From assembly GCA_002448445.1 (NCBI GenBank), contig DJYC01000068.1:1-50386 (forward strand): DNA of 50,386 nucleotides. The letters run 5' to 3'. Position 1 is the first letter of the stretch, and every line of letters begins with the position of its first letter. Shown piece by piece: positions 1 to 6,981 of this stretch. The translations under genes were made by a program, and so were the position numbers. Source of the stretch: Treponema sp. UBA6988. GTDB taxonomy: Bacteria; Spirochaetota; Spirochaetia; Treponematales; Treponemataceae. Below the pieces are notes generated by a model. That model had not been told where the DNA came from, searched no databases, and was given only the letters and a program-made list of their open reading frames with translations.

Positions 1-182
1 TCTGGAGACATTTTGCAAGGTATATCTTTTAAGCAACCAAAACCTTTTTTTCTTGTTTCAGTATGACTTTGTTTTTCAGAAGTATTAAACTTATAAAACA
101 TATAGTCAACATAAGACGCAATTTCTTCCAGTGCTGCCTGAGGGAGCGTTTTCAGTTTGCTTTCAAGTCCTGCATATACCAT
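1..182 (-). CDS. DUF2281-like antitoxin, C-terminus cut by the window edge
   Basis: The visible 60 residues start MVYAGLESKLKTLPQAALEE, with a helical segment (EEIASYVDYMF) and then the basic linker KKGFGCLKDIPCKMSP. This matches the DUF2281 layout: an N-terminal helical part followed by a K/R-rich 'G-S/C-L-K-G' linker and an acidic tail, which lies outside the window. The family is usually the antitoxin of VapBC-like pairs, so a PIN-domain toxin could lie just left of the edge; that is inference. A GGAGG sits 6 nt before the ATG. The gene lies 39 bp downstream of the GH95-like gene on the same strand. Confidence 0.6.
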   Translation of the reverse strand, partial: MVYAGLESKLKTLPQAALEEIASYVDYMFYKFNTSEKQSHTETRKKGFGCLKDIPCKMSP

Positions 183-221
183 ACAATACCTCCGTGTTTT
201 CTGATTCTGCTATAACAATCT

Positions 222-2231
222 TCAAATAGTCGTAGGAAGAACGTTCAGTATGTCCAAAGAATTTTCGCTGAAGGCTGCTTCATAAGACTTGCCCTTGTAA
301 ACAACAATCACGCTTTCTGCATGGCGGCTTGCTGGCATGGCCTTTAAATCCGCAGCCTTAAGGTTTCCGTCCTTCCATTCAATGTTCAGAATAAGGTTGC
401 CCTTTACCCTTACCCCTTCCAAGCGTCCGCTCTTCCAGGCAGAAGAAAGACCAGGCAAAAGCTCTATCCGCACCACTCCGTCCTTATACTCGCTCTGAAC
501 AATACCGCTGTTCATCTGGCTTAGGCACTTGCCCGCAAAGAACAAGGGTGAAAATTCATTTTCAAAAACTGCCGGAAATTCCTTTGCTTTTTTTTGCTTA
601 GAAGTCTTTCCACCTTCAGCATTGGGCAAAGCAGAAAGGGAGGCACGCATAGCCTTCCACTTTTCCGCATCAGATTTTTTGTCTTCAAACTTAAGGTAGC
701 CACAGCAGCTTATTGCGCAGTCAAAGAGACTTGCAATAAGATTTTTTTCCTCATCAGAAAGAACAAAATCCCTGCCCAAAAATTCAGCAAAAAATTCACA
801 GGCAGACTTTATTACATAAAAATTCTTTCGCAAGAATTTTGCATCCAGCGTGCGCTCGTAGCAATCCTTTATAAAAAGGGCTATTTTTATTCCGCCAAGA
901 GGCACTATGCTTTCCTTGTTGCCGTCCGCCAAAGGTGCACTGTCTCCCCACAAGTCCGTGCTGTCAAAGGCGGCAAAGCCTTCCATGCCAAACATTACGC
1001 GGGCTGTCTTTTTTCCGTTCTTGTAGACTCTCTTTAGCAAAGCGGATGGAAGTTCCTGCCCCATTGCAAAGTTCAATAAATCAAGGGAAATGCCAGACCT
1101 TCCCTGAGGGGAATCAAAACTATTGTTCCAAAGTCCCCAGTAGCCAGGCCCCGGAACCTCATTCTTTTTTAAAGAAGAAACATGCAGGTAGCGGCACCAG
1201 TTCCAAAACAATTCATTTGCAAAGGAAGTTTTTTCCATGCTCTTGGACAAAATGTCTTCTATAAATATGCTGCTTTCTTCCGCAGAATCAAGCGTAAGTT
1301 TTTCCTGGTTGAAAAGCTCCGAAAACTCAGAAACGTGTTCTTTGTAGGAATCTGAATATTCGCAGGATGATGCAAAGCAAAGTTTTTTTAGCGCAAAATC
1401 AGAAGACCAAGTTGCAAGCGAATTCTGGGAAGAATGCACGTTGCCCTTTTTCATATTGTAGCTGCCCTTGCGCCAGGCAGACTGAACGTCTATATAAATA
1501 ACAACTTCATCAGCAGAATCTACGATTAGGTTTGCGCCAGAAGTCTTTACCCTTCCGCCGGAACAAACTGCGGTTGCCATAAGCGTAAAAGGAATTCCGT
1601 GCGTGTCCTGAAGGGCTATTGTATCGTCTGCTAGGGCAATTGCCTTGCTAACAAAATTTCCCCGGTCAAAGCTGGCCCTAAGGTGTATGCTCTTTGGCGT
1701 GGATGCCCCAATGTGAATTATAACCACGTCCTGGGTCTGGCTTACAAATACATCGCGGTAGTACTCAATGCTGCTTCCCCTCATTCCGCTGCTGAAAATT
1801 GCGGTGCTTGGCAGGGGGCTTTCCGAAGTAAAAGTCGTGTTTGCAACCCCGGTCTCAAAATCCAGGGAACGCTTGTAGCCGGAACATTCGCTGTAGGGAA
1901 CTGCACCTTCCGCAAGAAAAAAATCTATGTGCATCTCTCCTGCCGTCTGGAACATTGCGTGGTTCTTTACGATTGGATTAAAACAGCTGTGAATCAAATC
2001 CTGAACTTCTGCATTGCGCCCTTCTTTTACAAAGGTATTTATTTTTTGCAGGGACTTTCGGCAGCTGGGATTGTTGCGGTCAATAAATGAGGACGACCAA
2101 ATAGACTCTTCATTAAGCTGAATTACTTCGTGCGCGGGATTACCCCAGACCATTGCTCCAAGCCTACCGTTTCCTACAGGAAAAGCCTGTTCCCAATTCT
2201 GTGCGGGAGATTTACTGCAGATTGTTTTCAT
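222..2231 (-). CDS. GH95 (alpha-L-fucosidase family) homologue, probably catalytically degenerate
   Basis: 669 residues, no signal peptide, so probably cytoplasmic. The N-terminus has the GH95 signature (AFPVGNGRLGAMVWG, then IQLNEESIW). The barrel region has GLWNNSF (366-372), TDLWGD (425-430) and GGIKIALFIKDCYERTLD (446-463). The C-terminal beta domain is recognisable (IELLPGLSSAWKSGRLEGVRVKGN). In active family members the stretch after WNxS reads N-I-N-T-x-M-N-Y-W and carries catalytic Asn residues; here it is ISLDLLNFA. The general-acid Glu of the W-E-H-Y motif is replaced (KDCY), and the usual HRHxSHLYGLYPG segment is absent, so the protein is about 100 residues shorter than typical. 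An AGAGG precedes the ATG. It is probably not a working fucosidase; it could bind sugar or be decaying. Confidence 0.75.
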   Translation of the reverse strand: MKTICSKSPAQNWEQAFPVGNGRLGAMVWGNPAHEVIQLNEESIWSSSFIDRNNPSCRKSLQKINTFVKEGRNAEVQDLIHSCFNPIVKNHAMFQTAGEMHIDFFLAEGAVPYSECSGYKRSLDFETGVANTTFTSESPLPSTAIFSSGMRGSSIEYYRDVFVSQTQDVVIIHIGASTPKSIHLRASFDRGNFVSKAIALADDTIALQDTHGIPFTLMATAVCSGGRVKTSGANLIVDSADEVVIYIDVQSAWRKGSYNMKKGNVHSSQNSLATWSSDFALKKLCFASSCEYSDSYKEHVSEFSELFNQEKLTLDSAEESSIFIEDILSKSMEKTSFANELFWNWCRYLHVSSLKKNEVPGPGYWGLWNNSFDSPQGRSGISLDLLNFAMGQELPSALLKRVYKNGKKTARVMFGMEGFAAFDSTDLWGDSAPLADGNKESIVPLGGIKIALFIKDCYERTLDAKFLRKNFYVIKSACEFFAEFLGRDFVLSDEEKNLIASLFDCAISCCGYLKFEDKKSDAEKWKAMRASLSALPNAEGGKTSKQKKAKEFPAVFENEFSPLFFAGKCLSQMNSGIVQSEYKDGVVRIELLPGLSSAWKSGRLEGVRVKGNLILNIEWKDGNLKAADLKAMPASRHAESVIVVYKGKSYEAAFSENSLDILNVLPTTI

Positions 2232-2297
2232 TGATATCCTCTGGAACGTTTTCTATAGTTGAATTCATTCTATCATAAAAGCAAAAATATTCCCACT

Positions 2298-2336
2298 AAA
2301 AAAAATGCCGGCACGCCCACCCATGACCGCACCGGC
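2298..2336 (-). terminator. Rho-independent terminator after the RNA methyltransferase gene
   Basis: Read on the minus strand, GCCGG (2332-2336) pairs with CCGGC (2307-2311) and is followed by eight T. It lies between the methyltransferase and the GH95-like gene, so these are probably separate transcripts. Confidence 0.65.
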
Positions 2337-2456
2337 TAAAGATAAATATTTGATAAGGAGATTATTTAGTTTAGCATATATAAATGCATTTGTGAATATA
2401 ATTCAGATACAAAAAATCAAAAACTTTAGCAAAATCGATATAATTTTTTGTAATAT

Positions 2457-3227
2457 TTAGGAAATAGACTGGCGGTAGCGCTCATAAAGCAGAACCCCCG
2501 CCGCTACAGAAACATTCAGGCTGTCTATTTTGCCGCAAGTTGGTATGGAAACAACGGAGTCGCACTGCTCTCCCAAGAGCCGGCTTATTCCGTTGCCTTC
2601 GCTGCCCATAACAAAGCAGGTTCTTTTTGCAAAGGATATGTCCTGCAAAGGCTCTCCACCGGCATCAGCCCCGTAAACCCAAAAGCCGGCTTCTTTTAGC
2701 TGTTCCGTAGCCCTTACCAGGTTGGAAACAACGGCCGTGTTTACCCATGCGCTTGCACCCGCGCTTGAACGTGCCACAATCTCGTTGTTCTGAACGTCAT
2801 TCATTCCCCTGCGCTCGGGAAGAATCAGAAGGGAGGCTCCAAACTGGTCGCAGGAACGCAGTATTGCTCCAACATTGTGGGGATCTGTTACGCTGTCAAG
2901 GATTACGACGGTTGCAGATTCACCAATGGAAGAAAGCCACTGGTCAAGCTGAACCAAATTGCTAGCCTTGGCCTTTTCGCCCTGAACGCTAAGCACAATG
3001 CCGCGGTGATCCTGGGCCAATTGCGGAAGGCTTTGAACCATTGCGTCAAGTTCATCTTCCGAAACCTGACTGCATGGAATTTGAGCTTCTTTTGCCAAAG
3101 AGAGGATTTTCTTAATTCTGGGTCCGGCCTTGCTGTAGAAGAGGGAGGGCTGGCCACCGCTTTTTTCCTGTGCATAGCGGCGAACCCTTTCTTCTACGGC
3201 ATGAAAGCCTGTGTATATGTTAGACAT
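2457..3227 (-). CDS. rlmB: TrmH/SpoU-family rRNA 2'-O-methyltransferase (RlmB-like)
   Basis: 256 residues. An N-terminal L30e-like substrate-binding part (about 1-85) precedes the SPOUT domain. All three SPOUT motifs are visible: motif 1 DSVTDPHNVGAILRSCDQFG (Asn and Arg), motif 2 CFVMGSEGNGISRL, and motif 3 IPTCGKIDSLNVSVAAGVLL. These form the trefoil-knot S-adenosylmethionine site. RlmB methylates the 2'-O of G2251 of 23S rRNA in E. coli; TrmH-family paralogues modify other sites, so the exact target is inferred. A YchJ-like gene lies 95 bp upstream on the same strand. Confidence 0.85.
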   Translation of the reverse strand: MSNIYTGFHAVEERVRRYAQEKSGGQPSLFYSKAGPRIKKILSLAKEAQIPCSQVSEDELDAMVQSLPQLAQDHRGIVLSVQGEKAKASNLVQLDQWLSSIGESATVVILDSVTDPHNVGAILRSCDQFGASLLILPERRGMNDVQNNEIVARSSAGASAWVNTAVVSNLVRATEQLKEAGFWVYGADAGGEPLQDISFAKRTCFVMGSEGNGISRLLGEQCDSVVSIPTCGKIDSLNVSVAAGVLLYERYRQSIS

Positions 3228-3263
3228 TAGTTTTTACAAAATTGTTGCTTAAGCGTTCTTGCC

Positions 3264-3288
3264 ACCTTTGGGAGTTGCTCCCAGAGGT
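3264..3288. other. 11-bp hairpin between two minus-strand genes
   Basis: ACCTTTGGGAG (3264-3274) and CTCCCAGAGGT (3278-3288) form an 11-bp stem with one G-U pair and a 3-nt loop. No T-run follows on the minus strand, so it may be a processing or stability hairpin rather than a terminator. Near-identical TTTTACAAAATTG copies flank it. Confidence 0.4.
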
Positions 3289-3322
3289 CGCAACATTTTA
3301 CAAAATTGCTGCTCCAAAAATG

Positions 3323-3850
3323 CTACGCATTTTTTCCGCAACAATTTTTATATTTCTTTCCGCTACCGCATGGGCAGGGTTCGTTTCTTCCTATTTTGCG
3401 GCCTTCGCGGACAACTGTTGTTGGGCGGAGAAGACCTTCACTGTAGAGCCATTTGCCGTCTATCTTTCTAAAGCCTGCAACTTCGTGATGAACGTCGCGG
3501 ATACCCTTCTGGGTGTAAGTTGCCTCAAACTCTACTACGCCTTCTGTATCATCCGCACCGCCTTTTTCTGTGCGGAGAATCTTAAGACCGTGCCAGGTGC
3601 TCTTGTTGCTCCAGTCTTCCGTAGCCTTGCGGTCTATCTCCGCAATCTTTTCACCGCGTTCAACCGTATTAACAATAAAGTCAATGTTATGCACAACGTA
3701 TGCTGAATAGCGGGCCCTCATCAACTCTTCTGCAGTAGCCGCTTCTTTTGTACCGTTAAGGATACCTTCACAACACTCTGAATATTTCTTTCCGCTGCAG
3801 CATGGGCAGGGATCAGATGATTTTACTTCTTTTACTTCTGTTTCACTCAT
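3323..3850 (-). CDS. YchJ-like protein with two SEC-C zinc motifs
   Basis: 175 residues from the ATG at 3850; a TTG nine codons upstream is possible but less likely. There is a SEC-C motif at each end: CPCCSGKKYSECC near the N-terminus and CPCGSGKKYKNCC near the C-terminus. Between them is the YchJ/NTF2-like domain (LMRARYSAYVVHNIDFIVNT, then DWSNKSTWHGLKIL and EFEATY). This architecture is that of the UPF0225/YchJ family; SEC-C motifs bind zinc and in SecA contact SecB and ribosomes. The biochemical role of YchJ itself is unknown. No strong ribosome-binding site is visible. Confidence 0.8.
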   Translation of the reverse strand: MSETEVKEVKSSDPCPCCSGKKYSECCEGILNGTKEAATAEELMRARYSAYVVHNIDFIVNTVERGEKIAEIDRKATEDWSNKSTWHGLKILRTEKGGADDTEGVVEFEATYTQKGIRDVHHEVAGFRKIDGKWLYSEGLLRPTTVVREGRKIGRNEPCPCGSGKKYKNCCGKNA

Positions 3851-3940
3851 AATGTGGCATTTTAGCAAATCAAGCAATAAAATTCAATCAGACGGATTAA
3901 AAAGTCTTAGAAATAAGTTTTTATCTCTTCCACCAACCAA

Positions 3941-4015
3941 GGCGGAACCCTGGAGAAGCACCGGGCTGCAAGCAACCCTAAGCAGACAAAAGCTGGTCCA
4001 AGAAAAAAAGAAAAA
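3941..4015 (+). repeat. Degenerate 3' half of the dispersed GC-rich repeat
   Basis: GCGGAACCCTGGAgAAGC is followed about 30 nt later by ACAAAAGCTGGTCC and an A-run. The same ordered blocks (CCTGGAAAGC, then ACAAAAGCGGGTCC plus A-run) end the copy at 27083-27180. The 5' half (CCCCGATTGGAAGG) is missing here; a 5' half lies at 5598, on the other side of the three-gene cassette. Confidence 0.55.
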
Positions 4016-4084
4016 TATTTTTTCATTCCCGTGCATTGGGAATAAGAATGTTTTATATTGTATATCATAAGGAAAGGGTGTCAA

Positions 4085-4113
4085 CTTTTGCAAAAGATGC
4101 GCTCTTGTATAGT
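4085..4113 (+). promoter_or_regulatory. Possible promoter with overlapping palindrome for the 4.1-5.6 kb cassette
   Basis: A perfect 12-bp palindrome CTTTTGCAAAAG (4085-4096) lies just upstream of a -10-like TATAGT (4108-4113), 24 bp before the first cassette ATG. The -35 match is poor. The palindrome is placed where an operator would act, but no regulator is identified. Confidence 0.3.
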
Positions 4114-4137
4114 GTGGGCAGTTAAGGAGGTGCAATA

Positions 4138-4308
4138 ATGCTTGACGACATTATAATAGCCATCGGTGTATTTGTTGTAGTGCCCATAATTTGCGGCTTG
4201 TTCGCAAAATTTATTATGTGGTTAATAGCAGAAGACAATTTACGTGCAGCAAAAGCGCGCGACATGCTTTTGGAGGAGTCGGTATGTATAGAGAAGAAAA
4301 GATCGTAA
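4138..4308 (+). CDS. Small single-span membrane protein (56 aa), first gene of an unknown cassette
   Basis: A strong AAGGAGGT precedes this ATG. The product begins MLDDIIIAIGVFVVVPIICG: one hydrophobic segment (about 5-30) followed by a charged amphipathic tail rich in Ala, Lys, Arg and Glu. The 3' end overlaps the start of the next gene by 25 nt in another frame, and the next gene's GGAGG lies inside this ORF, so the two are probably translationally coupled. I recognise no family. Confidence 0.6.
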   Translation: MLDDIIIAIGVFVVVPIICGLFAKFIMWLIAEDNLRAAKARDMLLEESVCIEKKRS

Positions 4309-5069
4309 TCAAAAACGAGACATTCACAGACATTGCCATAAAAGAGCTTGCAGACGTTAAGGCCCGCCTTTTGATATACAAGTTCTACCACATGGAAAAC
4401 AAGGCCCACAAATTGCCGGCATTCCAGCAGCTTGACCACTGCTACAGCCAGATGAATGACTACGACAAGATGCGTGTGGACAGCCGTGCAGCGGATTTGT
4501 TTGGAAAGTACATGCAGAAGCCAGATGGTTTTATGCCTTATGCAGTTCTTAAGCGCAGGTACTTTAAGTGTTGGCTAATGCTGTTTATATCATTTTTATT
4601 CACTGCTTATCTATTCGTATTTTTTGAAGGCGCTCAAAGCATCTACAATATTGTCGTTGAGCTTGCTGAACAACCTGAAGACAAGCCCCCTTTGTATCAG
4701 CCGCATAATATTGATATGGAGCAAGCTGTTCACAATACTATTTTGGAACTTGATAAGATAGTATACGATATTAGTGAACAGAATGGTCTCTTGAATTGTA
4801 CAGACTATGCTATTGAATTCAAGATTCTTTGGGATATGAAGTATCCTGGCATACCATGTCATGTAGTATGGAATATAAATCCAGGAATAATTAATCATCT
4901 GCTTGTTGAAATAAACGGACAGTATTATGAACCTTGGTCTGCTAACTATCCTAAAGGCAAACATGACATGCAATCTGTTTGGGGCAAGTCAGGACGGTAT
5001 GATCCAAAATATAATCAAGATGGTTCAAGTTGGTATAACATGTACATAAAAAACAGGATGTACTGGTAA
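4284..5069 (+). CDS. Membrane-anchored transglutaminase/papain-like fold protein, unknown function
   Basis: 261 residues from ATG 4284 (GGAGG 9 nt upstream). Residues 1-95 are a charged, helical, probably cytoplasmic part; one membrane span lies at about 96-114; the rest is predicted outside. The outer domain has NCTDYA (Cys172), NHLLVEI (His205) and YYEP (Glu216). This order and spacing resemble the Cys-His-Asp/Glu arrangement of transglutaminase-like and related cysteine-peptidase folds. It is fold inference from motifs; the substrate (peptidoglycan, protein or toxin target) cannot be told. The second half is more AT-rich than the first. Neighbours are a 56-aa membrane protein and a 147-aa helical protein. 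Confidence 0.6.
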   Translation: MYREEKIVIKNETFTDIAIKELADVKARLLIYKFYHMENKAHKLPAFQQLDHCYSQMNDYDKMRVDSRAADLFGKYMQKPDGFMPYAVLKRRYFKCWLMLFISFLFTAYLFVFFEGAQSIYNIVVELAEQPEDKPPLYQPHNIDMEQAVHNTILELDKIVYDISEQNGLLNCTDYAIEFKILWDMKYPGIPCHVVWNINPGIINHLLVEINGQYYEPWSANYPKGKHDMQSVWGKSGRYDPKYNQDGSSWYNMYIKNRMYW

Positions 5070-5109
5070 TGGTAAAAGCATCCAGCTGAGTGGTACAAGG
5101 AGGCTTTTA

Positions 5110-5553
5110 ATGATTAGTTTTGCCATTAGAAATTCACCCGAATGGTTTAACCTGTGGGCAAAGGCAGTCAGGCTAGAGCGCCAGTACCAGCATGCAGCAG
5201 ACGTTCTTGCTGTAACAGACTTTAAGCAGACGGTAAGAAATGTCTTGGAATGGCACACTTTATGGCAAGAAGAGCTGGGGATGCTTGCTGACACCTGCAA
5301 CATGGCAGAGAAAAAATTCTTTAGGAATTTTTGCCGGAACTCAGAATATATTCCAACCGCTCCTTTTGAATTAGAGATGCTTGCACTCGTGTTTAAAATG
5401 ATGGAACGTAAAATTGCGAAAAGTTTTAATGCACCAAAAGACACTCTCACTTTAATCAGGTTAATTGCAAGTGCCCTAAAGTTCTATTGCAGTTATTCAG
5501 AAACAGCGGAAATGGAAAGTAAAAAGTTAAGGCAAAGGTACGGAATTACATGA
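5110..5553 (+). CDS. Uncharacterised all-helical 147-aa protein
   Basis: A clear AAGGAGG lies 7 nt before the ATG, 40 bp after the transglutaminase-like gene. The protein has no signal peptide or membrane span, is rich in amphipathic helices and aromatics (PEWFNLWAKAVRLERQ; EWHTLWQEELGML), and has no catalytic motif I recognise. Position suggests it works with the two preceding membrane proteins, for example as a cytosolic partner or immunity-like factor; that is speculation. Confidence 0.6.
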   Translation: MISFAIRNSPEWFNLWAKAVRLERQYQHAADVLAVTDFKQTVRNVLEWHTLWQEELGMLADTCNMAEKKFFRNFCRNSEYIPTAPFELEMLALVFKMMERKIAKSFNAPKDTLTLIRLIASALKFYCSYSETAEMESKKLRQRYGIT

Positions 5554-5597
5554 TACTTTCCATTTAGAAAAGCGCAACTTTTCTTCTGCAAACAAAA

Positions 5598-5619
5598 CCT
5601 AGCCTCGATAGGAAGGGCG
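5598..5619 (+). repeat. 5' half of the dispersed GC-rich repeat, in a 326-bp gene-free stretch
   Basis: CCTAGCCTCGATAGGAAGGG matches CCTAGCCCCGATTGGAAGGG of the copy at 50303 at all but two positions, then diverges. The rest of 5554-5879 is AT-rich and serves as leader of the binding-protein gene; TATACT at 5786-5791 with TTAAGG 17 bp upstream is a weak promoter candidate. Confidence 0.5.
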
Positions 5620-5879
5620 TGTGGTAAAAAATTATTTTAATTCATTTGCATACCGTAACAGCCTTTACAATTTTTTCTGCCGTGGTAAGATAGGACATTT
5701 TTCTTAAAAAAATAGAAAGAAATCCCACTTTTTGCCGTAAGAATTTTAACTTTTTTTCATGTTTAAGGAAAAATTCATAAAAAATTATACTCAAATACCT
5801 AAAAAATTGCATTCAAAATCCAGGGTCTTTCCTTTAGGATTGTATCATAAGAAAAATATCTAAATGAGGAGGATTTCTT

Positions 5880-6833
5880 ATGAAAAAATTATTTTCTGCT
5901 GCTGTTGCAGTTTTGATGGCTGCAAGCTTGTTTGTCGGATGTGCAAAGGGAAAGAAAAACGGTGCAATTAAGATTGGTATTATCAACAACCCGCCGTCAG
6001 AATCAGGCTACCGTGCTGCTAACGTAAAGGACATGGAGGAAGTTTTCTCTCCGGCCAAGGGTTATGAAGTAAAGACTTTCTACAGCCTTAAGAATGATGA
6101 ACAGCTTAACGCTGCTTCCCAGTTCATTACGGAAGGCGTTGATTACATTCTTCTTTCCGCTGCTGCAACAGACGGATGGGATGCAGTTCTCAAGAATGCA
6201 CAGAAGGCTGGAATCAAGGTATTCCTCTTTGACCGCATGATTAACACAGACGAAAGCCTTTATGAAGCTGCCGTCGTTTCTGACATGGCAAACCAGGGTA
6301 ATACAGCCGTTGCATGGCTCAAGGCACAGAATCTTCCTGAATACAAGGTAATCCACATTCAGGGTGCTATGGGTTCAGATGCTCAGATTGGCCGTACAGC
6401 TGCCTTGGACAAGGAATTTGCTGCAGGAACAATGACAAAGGTTGTTCAGCAGACAGCAACATGGGACGAAGCAGAAGCAAAGAAGATTGTTGAATCAGTT
6501 ATCAACTCAGGCGAAAAGTTCAACGTAATCTACGCAGAAAACGACGGTATGGCTAAGGGTGCAGTTGCTGCTCTTGATGAAGCCGGTATTACTCACGGTG
6601 TAGGCAAGGACGTTATCGTAATGGGATTTGACTGCAACAAGTGGGCTCTCCGTGAACTCTTGGCAGGAACCTGGAACTATGACGGACAGTGCTCTCCTTT
6701 CCAGGCTGGTGTAATCGAAACAATGATCAAGACTGGCAATGTTCCTTCAAAGAAAGTTATCTCTGAAGAAAAAGGTTTTGATGCAAAGACTCTTACACAG
6801 GCAGATATCGACAAGTACGGACTTGGTGACTAA
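5880..6833 (+). CDS. Sugar ABC transporter substrate-binding lipoprotein (YtfQ / periplasmic-binding-protein-like family)
   Basis: 317 residues, excellent AGGAGG 7 nt upstream. The signal peptide ends in a lipobox (LFVGC, Cys21), so it is a lipoprotein facing the periplasm. The mature part is a Peripla_BP_4-type sugar binder: ESGYRAA, then EGVDYILLSAAATDGWDAVL, then IKVFLFDR. The pattern S-x-S-G-x-R and the D-G-W-D...D-R residues are shared with E. coli YtfQ, which binds galactofuranose. Given the araB/araD operon nearby, arabinose or another furanose is an equally good ligand. It is first in a four-gene importer operon, with a terminator-like hairpin before the ATPase gene that should favour its own expression. 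Confidence 0.85.
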   Translation: MKKLFSAAVAVLMAASLFVGCAKGKKNGAIKIGIINNPPSESGYRAANVKDMEEVFSPAKGYEVKTFYSLKNDEQLNAASQFITEGVDYILLSAAATDGWDAVLKNAQKAGIKVFLFDRMINTDESLYEAAVVSDMANQGNTAVAWLKAQNLPEYKVIHIQGAMGSDAQIGRTAALDKEFAAGTMTKVVQQTATWDEAEAKKIVESVINSGEKFNVIYAENDGMAKGAVAALDEAGITHGVGKDVIVMGFDCNKWALRELLAGTWNYDGQCSPFQAGVIETMIKTGNVPSKKVISEEKGFDAKTLTQADIDKYGLGD

Positions 6834-6849
6834 TTTATCGTAAGCGGAC

Positions 6850-6909
6850 GCGGTGTAAATATCAGAAGCAGGGCTTAGGTCTTGCTTCTGGTTACACCGC
6901 TTTTTTTTT
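6850..6909 (+). terminator. Intra-operon terminator/attenuator hairpin
   Basis: GCGGTGTAA (6850-6858) pairs with TTACACCGC (6892-6900); an inner CAGAAGCA pairs with TGCTTCTG; nine T follow. It lies just after the binding-protein stop codon and before the ATPase gene, so partial termination would give excess binding protein over membrane components. Confidence 0.85.
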
Positions 6910-6981
6910 GAATTAATTTTTTTGTCAGGCGGATTTGCTTGTCGCGGTTTTGTTCAAACTGAAAAATGGCGGGAAATTAAA

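Noticed and set aside
594..1264. Plus-strand open frames inside the GH95-like gene
   Set aside because: They overlap a longer frame with clear family motifs, and their products look like random Cys/Phe-rich antisense translations.
2388..2405. Rex-like TTGTGAATATAATTCAGA
   Set aside because: It lies downstream of the methyltransferase gene and well upstream of the terminator, not near a promoter, and the right half-site is poor.
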